Assembly: GCF_963259705.1 (NCBI RefSeq)
Contig: NC_081842.1
Coordinates: 179,990,349-180,054,348 of the forward strand
From: Myotis daubentonii
Taxonomy: Eukaryota; Chordata; Mammalia; Chiroptera; Vespertilionidae
Length of the DNA stretch: 64,000 nt
Reading direction: 5' to 3'
The position numbers and the translations under genes are program-made. The notes below the pieces were generated by a model. That model was not told the origin of the DNA, did no database searches, and saw nothing but the letters and a program-made list of their open reading frames with translations. This document shows, in pieces, positions 43,300 to 55,325 of the stretch (position 1 is its first letter; every line of letters begins with the position of its first letter).

Positions 43300-43945
43300 C
43301 TGCCTACCTGGGCTGCCTCAGTAGAAGGGAGCTGAGAATGAAGATATTAGCATCAGTAATGAAGGAGTTTGAATGCTGCAAGATTAGGAGCCTAATGTAA
43401 GCCTCTCCTATCTTCCGAAAAGCCTGGTTTTCCTTTTCCTGGACAGACTATAGATGGGACACCTGTGCTCAGTTTTGAACCACACATTTTAAAAAGGATA
43501 AAGCAAATCAAAGTATATCCTGGTAAAGGAGACCAGGGCAGTTAGGGGATGAAAAACTATGCTGAGCCAAAATTTCTTAACACACACATGGCCTCATGGG
43601 ATCCTGGGTACACACAGGAGGCAGAGAGCTTTGGGCTTGGAGAAACATGGAGGATATGGAGTCCGTAGATCCTTTGTGGAAGGGAGCAAGGTAACACAGA
43701 TCAAGCCTGAGAGGGTTTCACAGTGATTCCCATGCTGTGATCTTAGGTCCTCATCTTTAGTCTCCCTACCCATCACCATGACAACTGGCCTAACCAAAGG
43801 GACAGGAGTGAGGCAGAATATCAGATGCTTTATCTCGTTTGGGGGAATATTTTGAGGCCTTGCTATTCTATCATGTACCCCACCACCAAGGAGGCTGTGC
43901 CCAGCTAATTAAAGTCCTAATCACCCAGTTTAACTAATGAAGTGA
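43300..43945. other. intronic sequence, nothing recognised
   Basis: No clear repeat or exon upstream of the retroposed pseudogene. Confidence 0.45.
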
Positions 43946-44500
<555 letters not shown>

Positions 44501-46185
44501 ATATTTATTTAAAACTCACTCAAGGGTAGCTAAGTTGTCCCCAAAGAAAGATATCACCAAATCTTATAATACTAGTTTTGATTTTCTAGCTGTACACAAA
44601 GAGAAAACAACAGTAAAAGCATTATTTCAGTCCAAAGCCATCTGGTCTTATGGAAAAAATGTCAGATCCCTCATGGAGAATCCGATGGAAGGCAGAGTTC
44701 AGTGTTGTCTGTCTGGCTTAGTCCACTCTGGTTCTGTTTGATTAATGTTGGGCCTCTGTAGCACCTGCTTTTGCATCCTCACCTTGTTAATGTGCCTGAA
44801 CACAAGTCTGGGGAAGCTGGTGGAGAAGACTGAACGTGTGTAAACCTAAAGTGAAGACGACAGGGAGCAGGGCATCCTGTGTTAATAGTGTTCATCGCTC
44901 CGAAGAGTTGTGTGGTTGAAGGTGGTGATTTGTTCTGTGTGACTCACCAATAGAATCAGACCTGGTGATAGGAGTTTCTAGGAAGCAGTTTCAGTTTATG
45001 CGTAAGAAGAATTTTCTAACACTCAGAGCTATTGAGCAGTTAGGTGTAGTGCCTTGTGTGCAAGTGAGTTCACGGTGGCTGGGAATATTCAAGCAAGAAC
45101 CATAAGAAGGGAAATTGTGGGAGTTGAGTAGAAATGAAGTGTTGAGCTAAGTCCCATCTAAGGTGATGACACTGTTTTTAAGATTCTTTGTCTCCCTTAA
45201 AATAAATTCCTTTCAGTATGACTTATCTTCAGATAAATAGAGGTTTTACAAAACCTTCATTGGAGATTACAAGCAGGAAAGATTTCTTAAACCTTTGTCA
45301 TTGCCCAGCAGGGGACCGATTGAATTGTGCAGGGTAAGAGTCTAAGTGAAGTATTCTGTCCTAAATATCAAAGAAAAGGAAAACTGGGTCTTTGTCATTT
45401 GGAATGTCCAATTTTAGTTGTTTATCACGTCTGAAGTATTTCTGCTCAAGCTTGACTGCACTTTTTTTTAAACCAAGAAAAGAAACATTTGCAGAACGTG
45501 ACAATAGCTAGAATTTTAAAATCCAAAAGCTGTCAAAAATGTTTTGATCCCAATTAAAGAGACCCTTTTCAGCAATTTACACCTTGTCTTGAATTTCAAA
45601 GGATTCTTGATCCCAATCCTTATATGACTAAATTTTGTTTTATTATTAGCATGTTGCAAGGAATAAGTCATTATTGAAAGCTGTTCCTGTTTTCAGAGAC
45701 TGAGGTATTGGTACTATGTCAAAGGAATCCATGAGAAGGTGGAAAATGTCATATGTAAATTCATTGTTGCCAGTGACAGTGGAAGCAGTAGCAAGTCGGG
45801 AATGGTTTCTTGTCAATATGTTACTGGGTCCTCAAATCAGACCAGTGGACACGGAGGCAAAAGTGAGGTCATGTTTATGTTGCAGATAAGGAAACAGGCT
45901 CTGCAAGGATCCCTGACTTGCTGTAGACTCAGAACAGACCTTCCAACCCCAAATCCTGTGTCTTTCCAGGGAAACTCTTTGAACTCGCTTATTGTCCCAT
46001 TTATAGTTTTGTTCCATAAAATTATTATAATTATATGCTATAAAAAATCATCAATATTTCAGATCCTAAAGAGAAATCTGTTTCTCAGGATGGAGGACAG
46101 TTGTCTGCATCATCTTTTCAGGATGATGTAGCATCTTATTGCCACAATCCCATCTGAATTTTGCTTGTTCATTTGGTTTAGCCAT
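44501..46185. other. intronic sequence, nothing recognised
   Basis: About 1.7 kb without confident features. The 130-residue frame at 45739-46131 has no recognised domain and no splice sites of note. Confidence 0.45.
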
Positions 46186-46365
46186 CACTGATCTGGCACA
46201 ATTATGTGCACCATTCTAAGTGCATTACAACAATTCAGTGAAGTATATATGCTGTTATTCTCACCATTTCACAGATGAGAAAACTGAGGGCCAAATCATT
46301 AAGTCACACAGCTACTGAGGGCAGAACAGAGATTCAAACCCAGGTAGTCTGCCCAGAATCCTTGA
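46186..46365 (-). repeat. MIR SINE, reverse orientation
   Basis: 'ggcacaattatgtgcaccattctaagtgcattacaacaattcag', 'ctgttattctcaccatttcacagatgagaaaactgagg', 'taagtcacacagctactgagggcagaacagagattcaaacccagg' is close to full reverse MIR. Confidence 0.88.
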
Positions 46366-46389
46366 TGCTAGTAAGATATTGCTAATTAT

Positions 46390-46730
46390 AACAGACCTGC
46401 CTTAACAAAATACCATAACTAAGTGGCTTATGAACAACAAGCATTTATTTCTCACAGTTCTGAAGGCTGGGAAGTCCAAGATGATGGCCCCACCAGATTC
46501 AGTGTCTTTCGAGAGAGCCTACTTCCTTATGGAGGGCACCATTTTGCTATGTGCTCATGTGGTAGAAGGGTCAGGATGCTGTCTAGGGCCTCTTGTCTAA
46601 GGACACTAATCACATTCATGAGGGTTCCATCCTCATGACCCTCAAAGGCCCCACCTCTTAGTACCATCACCTTGAGAGTTAGAATGGGAGGAGTGCACAG
46701 AAATAACATATGAGACCATAGCAATAACAA
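46390..46730 (-). repeat. MLT1/MST-type MaLR LTR, reverse orientation
   Basis: It reads, reversed, the MaLR LTR order: 'ctgccttaacaaaataccataactaagtggcttatgaacaacaagcatttatttctcacagttctgaaggctgggaagtccaagat', 'catgtggtagaagg', 'tcacattcatgagggttccatcctcatgaccctcaaaggccccacctcttagtaccatcac'. Solo and old. Confidence 0.8.
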
Positions 46731-46739
46731 ATTTTAGAA

Positions 46740-47800
46740 ATGATTTCCTTTTCTATATATTAGAACAGATTCCAGGTCAGCCCTGCCTTATTGTCACCAT
46801 TGTTCACTTTCTGATGAGCTTTCCTGAGTGAAGACAAAAGGGTGGAGTTACAACAGGGATTTCTGGTGGACACAATGTTGGCAGTGGAACTAATACCTGG
46901 TCAGGCGGCAGCGTGTTTGATGCCTATCCTCTGCCATGTGATGCTGGGGAGTCACAGATGGATAATGAGTGGTCCATACCCGAGGTGGTCACAGTCCAGT
47001 GCTGAAACGAGACTCACAGATTGAACTGACAGCTGCTTGATATACAGGTGTGAATGGAGTTGTCAGTGCTCGGGGCATCAAGACTGGGCTGTCCCTAGAA
47101 TATGAAGGAAGGTTTTTATAGAAAAGGGCTCACTGATTGGCTGTGGAGGAGTACATTGGGGAGGACCAGATGAGCAAATCGGAAAGAGAAAACTATTTCT
47201 AAATTCACAACTGTGAAAAAGAGAAAAATATGTGTGCTCATTCATTCTTCCCTGGAGGAAATATTAACTGAGTCCTTCTAAAATACACAGATGAACAGGG
47301 TGCATCTTTCTGTTCATCACATTTATCTGTCCGGTTAGCATAATGACATCCACATAGTACATGCTCAGTGATACTGCACAAAAAATAGACTTAGTGCTTG
47401 AGAATTGGCAAATGTCCACAGAATACGCAGGGCATGGCAGGGGAAAGGTGGAGAGTAGCCCAGGATTGAACATTGTCCATTATAACAGAGGGGTCATGGT
47501 GTTTTAAATGCAAGGGCTGCACTTAATTTCAGGGCTGATTTAATAATTTATTCAGTGAAAACCAGATGTCACCTTATCTGTGTCTCATCAGAAACAGGAC
47601 TGTTCTTCCCTCAGTTCTAACCGGATGATCTGGGAAGAGCTCAGAGGAAGAGGAAAGAAGACTGGTCCTAGGGAGGAAGACAGGGAGGATGATGAAGGGG
47701 CTGTAGAGCAGGATATTGGGATCTGGGGGGTCTGGGGGACATCCCTGCCATCTTGCATGCCACTGAAACTAAATAGTACACACTACTCTCACAGGATTGG
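46740..47800. other. intronic sequence, nothing recognised
   Basis: No confident repeat or exon. A purine-rich stretch at 47640-47720 creates a charged open frame (47580-47843) with no domain. Confidence 0.45.
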
Positions 47801-49190
47801 TGATATATCTTTCGGGATTCATGTTTTGAATTTTTTCGGATAAATACACAGATGTGGAATTGCTGGGTTGTAGGGCAGCTATAATTATTTGAGGAAACCA
47901 TGCGGTTTTCTGTAGTGGCTGCACCAATCTGTATTCCCATCAATAGTGTACAAGGATTCCCTTTTCTCTACATCCTCTTCAGCATTTGTTATTTTTGTAT
48001 TTTTTAAAATGATAGCCATTCTGAGAGGTGTGAAGTAATATCTCATGGTGGTTTAAATTTGCATTTCCTTGGTGATTAATGATGGTGAGCATCTTTTCAT
48101 ATGTCTATTAGCCATTAATATGTCCTCTTTGGAGAAATGTCTGTTCTGTTTCTCTGCCCATTTTTAAATCATATATTTTTTTTATTTTTTCTGGTACTAA
48201 GTTGCATGGGTTCCTTATACATTTTGGCTATTAACTCTTTTTCAAGATGTATCATTTGCAAATATCTTTCTCACATTCAATAGGTTGTCTTTTCATTTTG
48301 TTGATGGTTTCCTTTGTTGTGAAAAATCTTTTTAGTTTGATGTGGTCCCATTGTTTATTTTTTCTTTTGTTGTCCTTGCTCAAAGAGACATGCCCAAAAA
48401 GATATTCCTAAGACTTATATTAAAGAGTTTACTATCTGTATTTTATTCTAGGAGTTTTATGGTTTGAGGTCTTAACATTTAAGTCTTTAGTGCATTTTCA
48501 GTTTGTTTATGTATATGGTATAAGAAAGTGGTCCAATTTCACTTTTTGCATGTAAAGGGTGTCCCAAAATTCACGCAAGAAGTAATTTTGATAGAAAACA
48601 CGGGTTTATAATAAAAATTGTAATTTTTTATTGAACCATAAAGTATACAGTATAGGGTTATATATGGAATAGCACATCGGATAAATGGCCTCCACGGCTT
48701 TGCTGGCACATACGCAAAGCTGTGGTCTTCATTGTCCCTGCTCCTGGGCCATAATTGGTACTTGGTAATGCTTATCAAATTGAAGGAATTGAAATCAAAG
48801 GGCAACAGATATTAGAATCTGATTCAATAAACCAAGTAAAATTAGGCTTTTATATTTTTTTGTTGTTGTTAATGCTCATGCAAAATTCAAATCTTGTGTG
48901 AATTTTGGGACACCCTTTATCTGCCCAATTTTCTCAACACCAGTTACTGAAGAGACTGTCTTTGCCGCATTGTATGTTTTTGTCTTGTTTGTTGTAAATT
49001 AATCGACCATATATTTATGGACTCTGTATTCTATTCCATTGATCTATTATCTGTTTTTATGCTAGTGCCATACTGTTCTGATCATTGTAGCTTAGTGGTA
49101 TGGTTTGAAATTAGGGAGCATGATACTTAACATTTTGTTCTTCCTCAAGGTTTCTGTGGCTAGTTGGGGTCTTCTTTTAGTTCCATCTAC
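47800..49190 (-). repeat. L1 LINE ORF2/3' fragment, reverse orientation, interrupted
   Basis: 'tggaattgctgggttgtagggcagc', 'tgcaccaatctgtattcccatcaatagtgtacaagg', 'atagccattctgagaggtgtgaagtaatatctcatggtgg', 'ttggctattaactctttttcaagatg' and, after the insertion at 48555-48917, 'tgcccaattttctcaacaccagttactgaagagactg' and 'ctgttctgatcattgtagcttagtggtatg' form one continuous reversed L1. The ORF2 frame is broken. Confidence 0.9.
48553..48919. mobile_element. mariner-type element with TA duplication nested in L1
   Basis: The element is at 48555-48917 (363 bp). TA at 48553-48554 and 48918-48919 flanks identical termini AAGGGTGTCCCAAAATTCAC. The inverted match runs about 26 bp with one mismatch. 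The TA target and ends indicate Tc1/mariner. The L1 reads continuously on either side ('actttttgcatg' | 'tctgcccaattttctc'). The 88-residue minus-strand frame inside it has no transposase signature that I can identify, so I treat it as non-coding. Confidence 0.92.
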
Positions 49191-49405
49191 CGGTTTTTTT
49201 CATATTAATGACTAACCTGTAAGCAGGACTGTATGGTTTATAGCAGGCTTTTGTGGATCTTGTCTCATTTGACAGCCAAACAACTCTTAGAGGTTTTTAT
49301 TAACTCCCTTATATAGATGAGTCAACTAAGGTACAGGTAGGGTAAGTGGCTTGCTCATGGCTACTATGTGTAGCAGAAACTGAATTCAAATTCACATAAT
49401 GCCTA
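49190..49405 (-). repeat. MIR SINE, reverse orientation
   Basis: 'tttgtggatcttgtctcatttgacagcc', 'gtttttattaactcccttatatagatgagtcaactaagg', 'gtaagtggcttgctcatggctactatgtgtagcagaaactgaattcaaattc' follows reverse MIR order. Confidence 0.75.
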
Positions 49406-49409
49406 AGCT

Positions 49410-50335
49410 TGTTTTCTTTCTTTTACTCCAAATATTCTTAACTTGACTGGTTCTGTCCCCCTAATGGGTATTTTGGATATTTACGTAAGAATTTTGGTGG
49501 TATCATCTTTTGGGTTAACCCTTTGTACACCATAAGCATCTATAGATGCAAGCGGCGGGTTTTTTAAATTAAATTCAAAATATCGTGGTGTGTGGGAATG
49601 GTTTCTGCTTTGGACGTGTGACAGTTAGCTGGTTAAGTGTGGCAATGCAGGAATTTATTAGGAACTACGGATGCTAAACATTCTGCAATGTATAGGACTG
49701 TCACACAGCAAAAAAGTTTCCTTTGCCATATGAGTTTCTAATGTCTTATCAGACACTCATGTGGATGAAAAGCCTATTTATATTACCTGAATCTCAAACC
49801 TCACTCTACTTCACATATAAGCAAAGTATTTCTGTACCATATCCACAATACTGAATTTCCCAGAAATGCAACTAACCTGAGAGAGAGATGTATCTTGTTG
49901 TTCATCATTTTGGAAAGCCACACCACTGTGATGCATTTTGTATTTGAGTTATCAACACAGCAGTGCTGCATCCATTTCATATTCACCATAACTCAACTAA
50001 TTTGGCTCTTATTTAAAATGTCAAATATAAAGAAATGAGTGCCAATAATATTGAGTTGAACGCTTCTTAAACCCAAATTTATTCATTATAAGAAAGTGCA
50101 AACATAACACTGTTGTTACATTCTTTTATTGTAGCTGTAACTAAGTATAAAGAAATCCACATGATTTTTATCAAAAATAATATTCTTTTATTTCTCCTTT
50201 ATGTTATAATTTGGACATTTTAATTTGCTTAAACTTTATATGTGTAGGTAGATTATATAATCATTTTAGACAATAAAGGAAGAATTACAAAATATTTGTT
50301 ATTAAAAGGAATTGAGTTAGATAAAGTGAAGAACT
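49410..50335. other. intronic sequence with a possible lone piggyBac-like terminus
   Basis: Mostly unrecognised AT-rich DNA. TTAACCCTTTGTACACC at 49515-49531 resembles a piggyBac terminus, but no matching right end was found. Confidence 0.35.
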
Positions 50336-50810
50336 GTCTAGGCCAGGAGTGGGCAACCCCTGGCACGTGTGCCAAACATGGCACGCCAGGAACTTTTACT
50401 GTCATGCAAAGCCCTCTCTTATAATCTTCCATTTACAATTGTGAATCTTTGTTCTCAGTGATGAATTTTGTTAAGTCTCATAATAGGAGTAGCCTGACTG
50501 ATGAAAGTAGTAGCTCGTGCATATCTCTGAAGGTCACAAACGGAGTCATGAAGTTTTCTGTTGGACTATCAGTGTACATGTATGCATTAAAAAATAAATG
50601 TATTTTTCATCATCATATACTGTGTTTTTGTCACTCAAATGAATTTTATTATTTCTTCAAGGTTCTTCACATATGTACACCTTAAGAGATATCAAGTAGG
50701 CATAACATGTTCTCAAAAAATAAGGGTTGGCACGCAGAAGAATTTTGAGTCAGAGATTTTGCTGGTTTTGGCACGCATTCACCAAAAGGTTGCCCACCCC
50801 TGGTCTAGGC
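50336..50810 (+). mobile_element. hAT element with transposase C-terminus remnant and 8-bp duplication
   Basis: The element is at 50344-50802 (459 bp). It has a perfect 8-bp duplication GTCTAGGC (50336-50343 and 50803-50810). The termini are CAGGAGTGGGCAACCCCTGG and, at the right, GGTTGCCCACCCCTG. Inside, 'FSVMNFVKSHNRSSLTDESS' (frame from 50452) looks like the C-terminal dimerisation region of a hAT transposase. This makes it an internally deleted derivative of an autonomous element rather than a pure MITE. It ends in non-coding sequence and is not functional. Confidence 0.92.
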
Positions 50811-50829
50811 CATGCTACCATTTCCATTG

Positions 50830-50872
50830 GTTCATTCGTTCGTTCATTCATTCATTCATTCATTCATTCACT
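50830..50872. repeat. (ATTC)n microsatellite
   Basis: About 40 bp of imperfect then perfect TTCA/ATTC repeat, beginning ttcgttcgttcattcattc. Confidence 0.9.
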
Positions 50873-50939
50873 CATGCTACATATGCTTGTTGGTGGATGG
50901 GGATGAACCAGCCTGAAACCTTTCCTTTGAGAAACTTAT

Positions 50940-51870
50940 AGGAGGTAAGACGTATATGAAACATTCATAGCAAGAATATTAAATGCAATAAGATAAAGAG
51001 ATAAAACTATTATGAGAGTTCAAAAGAAGAAATGATTTCTTCCATCTGAAAACATATGGACTGATTTAGGAAGAGGTTGAGCCTTGAAAATGGTCAGGGC
51101 TTGAAGTTGGAGATATGAGAAGATCAGTGTCCAGGCAAAGGGATTGACTACTACTCTGCAGTGGGAAAGTCATGAAGGAGGATAGGCATGGAGAAGAGTG
51201 GGGTGCCAGTAGCTCTATACAGGAGGACTGTGATGCTGTCCATGAAAGATACACTGAGAAGGTAGGCCAGGGCTGGATAGTAAGGCCAACAAATTACATG
51301 CAAACCACCTAGGCTTGAACAACACTCTCTGATGCTCACAAAATAGGAAGTAGAAAGTGTTCTCTTTTCTCCCTCCACTTCCTTATTTTGCCTTTCTTTC
51401 CTCCTTACAGTCTTTTCCCTCTATCCCATTTCCATGCTCTTTGTGCATTCTCTTCAGTGTTCCGGCTCCCACATGCCTGACAACAGCCCCAGATCCATTT
51501 TAATATCAAAGAGACTGAACATCTAAGGGGAAAAATTGGGTCTCTGGATGTTTAGTATCTTGTTGGATGATATTGAATTTTAATTTATCACACAAAAAAT
51601 CAATTTATATCTCACAACCAACCTGTTTCTAGAAGTTGGAACTGTCAGGAAGCGGCCTCTGTAAGATAGTTGAGACTTGGGTTAATTCATGACGGGGATG
51701 AAGGATGTCACATCACCCAGAAAGTGAGGGATGACTGCTCTCAAGCAGATTTGGTAAACTCAGAAATGAGTTAGCTTTCCCATAATGAATCATTTTTATC
51801 AATTTTGGATTTTAAAGAGGGAAAGAGGTAATATTTTCTGTGTTAGCAGCTTTCAAATGCTTGGGCTAAT
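50940..51870. other. intronic sequence, nothing recognised
   Basis: No confident repeat or exon. Overlapping minus-strand frames near 51066-51378 have no known domain. Confidence 0.45.
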
Positions 51871-51874
51871 TAAA

Positions 51875-52045
51875 TTCAGTCCCTTAAGAAAGTATTATTC
51901 CCATGAAACAGATGAGGAAACTGAGACCATCAGAGGGTAAGGGACTTGTACAAAGCCAGATACCCAACAAATTGCAAAGCTGAGGACTGAGGACTGACCC
52001 CAGCATGTACTGTGGCTATATCCATGTTCTTTGCAATCCTGTGGT
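51875..52045 (-). repeat. MIR SINE, reverse orientation
   Basis: 'aagtattattcccatgaaacagatgaggaaactgagaccatcagagggtaagggacttgtacaaagcc' and 'ctgaggactgaccccagcatg' match reverse MIR. Confidence 0.8.
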
Positions 52046-52049
52046 GTCT

Positions 52050-52740
52050 CTCCCTTTCAAGGGCACAGAAGGGCCTCTGGTGAGCAAGTGACTGTTCATT
52101 TGCTCCAGGGGAAAAGTCAAACTGCCCTTAGGGTTGTCATCATGCAGAACAGTCCTGTGACTGAATGTTTATCAGCTACTATTCGGGACTCTTAAGGGAT
52201 GTGTGAGGCCCTAGGTCTCAAAGTTTCAGAGCCTAAATATGCAGTGTGATGGGTGTACCTCATCTGCTTGTTCTCAGTGACTCTGTGCCCTCCTCTGGAG
52301 ACTCAGGGTTGTTCCACAGGCTTCTTCTTAAAGATCCAGATAGTAAGCCTGGTGAGCCATATGATTTTTTGCAAATATTTAGTTTTGCTATTGGAATGGG
52401 AAAACCACCACAGACAATATATAAACAAACAAGCTGGGCTGAGTGCCAATAAAACTTTATTTGTAAAAACAAGTAGCTGGCCCATGAGCTGTGATTTGCT
52501 GGTTCTGTTCTATACGGTTATTAAGGAATCTTCCAATTTTCTCCTTCTGACCCCACAATGAACACTAGGGGAGATAGGATGGGCACAAGCTAGAGACTGT
52601 TCTTTACCTCTGAGCCCTTTGGGTGGGCATAGAAGTACTTTTTATAAACCTTGAAGTTAAATATTCAGCTCTGAAGCATGACATTAGTTATTGAGCACTG
52701 ATTGCCCAGACACTGCTAAGCACCTCACATATATTTTTGC
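52050..52740. other. intronic sequence, nothing recognised
   Basis: A 'ccaataaaactttatttgtaaaaacaagtagctggcccatgagc' phrase at 52446-52490 recalls the tail of a mammalian retroposon, but the rest is not recognised. Confidence 0.4.
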
Positions 52741-52744
52741 CATT

Positions 52745-53085
52745 GAATTTATCTTTATTTATCTTTTTTAAATTGTTGAGAGTATTACAGATGTGCCCTC
52801 ACCCCCCCTCGCCCCCCTGCAGCCTGTTCCTACCCAGCCTCAGGCCTTCACAGCCCTATTGTCTATGTCCACGGGTAATGCATGTATGCATATAACTTCT
52901 TTGGTTACTCTCTTCCCATCCTTCCTCGCCCCCTTCCCTTTGAGATTCATCAGTCTGTCCCATGCTTCCATGTAATTGGATCTATTTTGTTCATCAGTTT
53001 ATTTTGTTCATTAGATTCCACATATGAGTGAGATCATGTGATACTTTCTCTGACCGGCTAATTCTCCAGGTCCCTCCATGCTGTC
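52745..53085 (-). repeat. L1 fragment, reverse orientation
   Basis: 'aattgttgagagtattacagatgtgccctc', 'cagcctgttcctacccagcc', 'ttcattagattccacatatgagtgagatcatgtgatactttctctgaccggctaattctccaggtccctccatgctgtcgcc' is L1-type, matching the block at 31196-31310 in its last part. It ends inside a reverse MIR. Confidence 0.78.
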
Positions 53086-53290
53086 GCCATTGAATTCCTG
53101 GAATCCATCTGTTAGTTTTGTATTATTTATTATTCCCATCTTATAGATTAGGTGACTGAGGCTCAGGGAGGTTAAGTCACTTGACCAGGACTACTCTTAC
53201 ATTTTTACCCATTTATTCACTGAAGAAATATTCACCGAGTACCTCCTATGTGCCAAGGAGTATTCTCAGGAAGTGCATACATTGGTGAGT
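53086..53290 (-). repeat. MIR SINEs, reverse orientation
   Basis: 'tattattcccatcttatagattaggtgactgaggctcagggaggttaagtcacttgaccagg' is clear reverse MIR. A second piece follows with 'tcaccgagtacctcctatgtgccaaggag'. Confidence 0.78.
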
Positions 53291-53299
53291 AAAAAGAAG

Positions 53300-54160
53300 T
53301 TCTGTACCTTGTGGCGTTTGCATTCTGATGTGGGGAAACAGAGAAGGGACAGTAGACATACATAACTGATATGCTCTGGTCGAAAGTAGCAAGTGGTCTG
53401 GATGAAGAAAAAAGCGAGGCAAGGCCGTGACATTTCTCCACTGTGCTCTCTGCGTCCTTGCAGACGCGCATTATAAATCACAAGTATTAACACACTCTGG
53501 GAGTTGTGAGGGTCAACTGAGTAATGGAGAGAGACACTTCTGAAAATTCTTATCCATATCCCAGAAGCCGTTACACTTGATAAATCAGAGCTGTCCATTT
53601 GGGTGTCTCTGCTTTTATTTCGACGACTGAATGCTTCATATAGAGTCTGCTGTAGATTATTTTTCTATCTCATGCACTTATTTTAAATTTTAATTTAGAA
53701 CGCACTTTCCATGAGTGTGCCTTGGTTATTTAATAGGTGCTTCTGTTTTTGCAAAGGCACTTATTAGGAGAGCTGTTTGTATAGAACTGGTGGTACAGTA
53801 GCCATTCGGTGCAGCACCGATACAATGGCTCTGTGCTTCTCTCAAGTATGTCTCAGCAGCGGCCTCGATGTAGCAGCATTAATATTTCTGGGTGCAATAA
53901 AGGCATGTGTTTCACAGAAAGCAAGAGGTTGGGTCCAGGTAAGAGCCTGGCAAAATTCACCTGTCAGGGGAGAGGTTCTGTCTGGGGAATTGTATGTGGA
54001 GGAACCTGTGGTCTAGGCGAGCTGTGTCATGGAAAGTGTTCTGTGTTGATATCCGAAGGCCTGAATTTGAATTGTCACTTGCTTATAGCAAGTGCAGGTT
54101 GAACTTAATGGTAAAAACAACAATGGCAATAAGAGTGATGGTAATAATAATGAAAACACT
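53300..54160. other. intronic sequence, nothing recognised
   Basis: Overlapping frames at 53777-54278 have no recognised domain or good splice context. No confident repeat. Confidence 0.4.
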
Positions 54161-54164
54161 TAAT

Positions 54165-54440
54165 GTTGTCCCAAATCTTGCTGGAAGTGCTTTCATGCAT
54201 CTTATTTCATACTTTCATAACTCAGTGAACCTCTTAGTATCTCAGTGTTCTCCTTTGGAGTGTGAGAGCAGTAATTAACTAGCCAGTCTTTACTAGAGCC
54301 TTGCAAAATAGAGGTATTATCTCTTATTTTACATGAGATGACACTGAGGTTCTGTGAGGTGTGGTGCATTGCCAGGATGTCTCAGTGAGAGGGGCCCTGT
54401 CCACCACATTACTTCACACCACCAGTCTTCTGGCTGAAAC
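54165..54440 (-). repeat. MIR fragments, reverse orientation
   Basis: 'tgtcccaaatcttgctggaagtgctttcatgcatcttatttcatactttcataac' and 'aggtattatctcttattttacatgagatgacactgaggttctgtgagg' are reverse MIR-like blocks. Confidence 0.55.
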
Positions 54441-54560
54441 AGGGAAACTGGTGTGTGAGTGTGTCTTACATGGATGGTTAGATGTTACCTGGAATGAAAC
54501 ATTTCAGTGATTTCCTGATTGACTTTGTTATCAGTTGCTACGGTTAATGATTATATATAT

Positions 54561-54814
54561 TTTTGTTGTTGTGAATCTTCACCCGAGGATAGTTTTCCCA
54601 TTGATCTTTAGAGAGCATAGAAGAGGAGGGGAGAAGAGATAGAATAACATCAATGTGAGAAAGACACATCGATTGGTTGCCTCCTGCATGTGTCCCAACT
54701 GGGGCCAGCAAGAGAACTCACAACCCAGATGTACGTACCCTTGACCGGGAATTGAACCCAAGACCCTTCGGTGTGCAGCCAAAGCTCTAACCTCTGAGCA
54801 ACATCAGCCAGGGC
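54561..54814 (-). mobile_element. Ves-type SINE, reverse orientation
   Basis: 'tgtgaatcttcacccgaggatagttttcccattgatctttagagag', 'acacatcgattggttgcctcctgcatg', 'gaattgaacccaagacccttcggtg' and the reversed head end 'gagcaacatcagccagggct' are all present. Confidence 0.9.
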
Positions 54815-55325
54815 TGACTACATAATTCTAGTATTAACAGTGAGGTGAATCTAATGCTCTCACATTTTTATGTCCTATACACACAGTCCCTACTTCTTTC
54901 TTGCACCTTTCCCAGCTTTTCTGTAAACTGGTGACATTTGCTTGCCTGATTACTTGCAAATATGAAAGGTGGAAAGAATTTTAAATAAATAAACAAACAA
55001 AAATGCTAGATCAAGCAATAGGAAGGCAGAGGGTCCATGATTTGGTCATTCTTGTATCTCCCACCTTCTGGAACATGGTAAGTTCCCAGGAGCTATTTGT
55101 GGAATTGCACTGAATCCTTCATTGTAGAATCAAGCAGCCCCTGACTCCCCTCCTTGTCTAGCTGTGCCCACCTAGCACCCTTGGCCATTGTGGCTGGCAT
55201 CCAAGTTCTAGCAACAGTTATCTCTTGGAGAAAGACAATGGCAGCTCCTTCCCCTCTACTGGTGGCCTTCAATAATACAACCCATCTTACTCCAGCCACA
55301 TCTGTCTTTCCCTGGTTCCTTTAAC
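54815..55325. other. intronic sequence, nothing recognised
   Basis: No confident repeat or exon. Confidence 0.45.

Noticed and set aside
48539..48805. 88-residue minus-strand frame as a mariner transposase
   Set aside because: No conserved transposase motif was recognisable and it runs into the terminal repeat, so a coding role is unsupported.
49515..49637. Complete piggyBac MITE between TTAA at 49515 and TTAA at 49634
   Set aside because: The right end (reverse complement TTAACCAGCTAACTG) does not match the left TTAACCCTTTGTACA beyond the first six bases.
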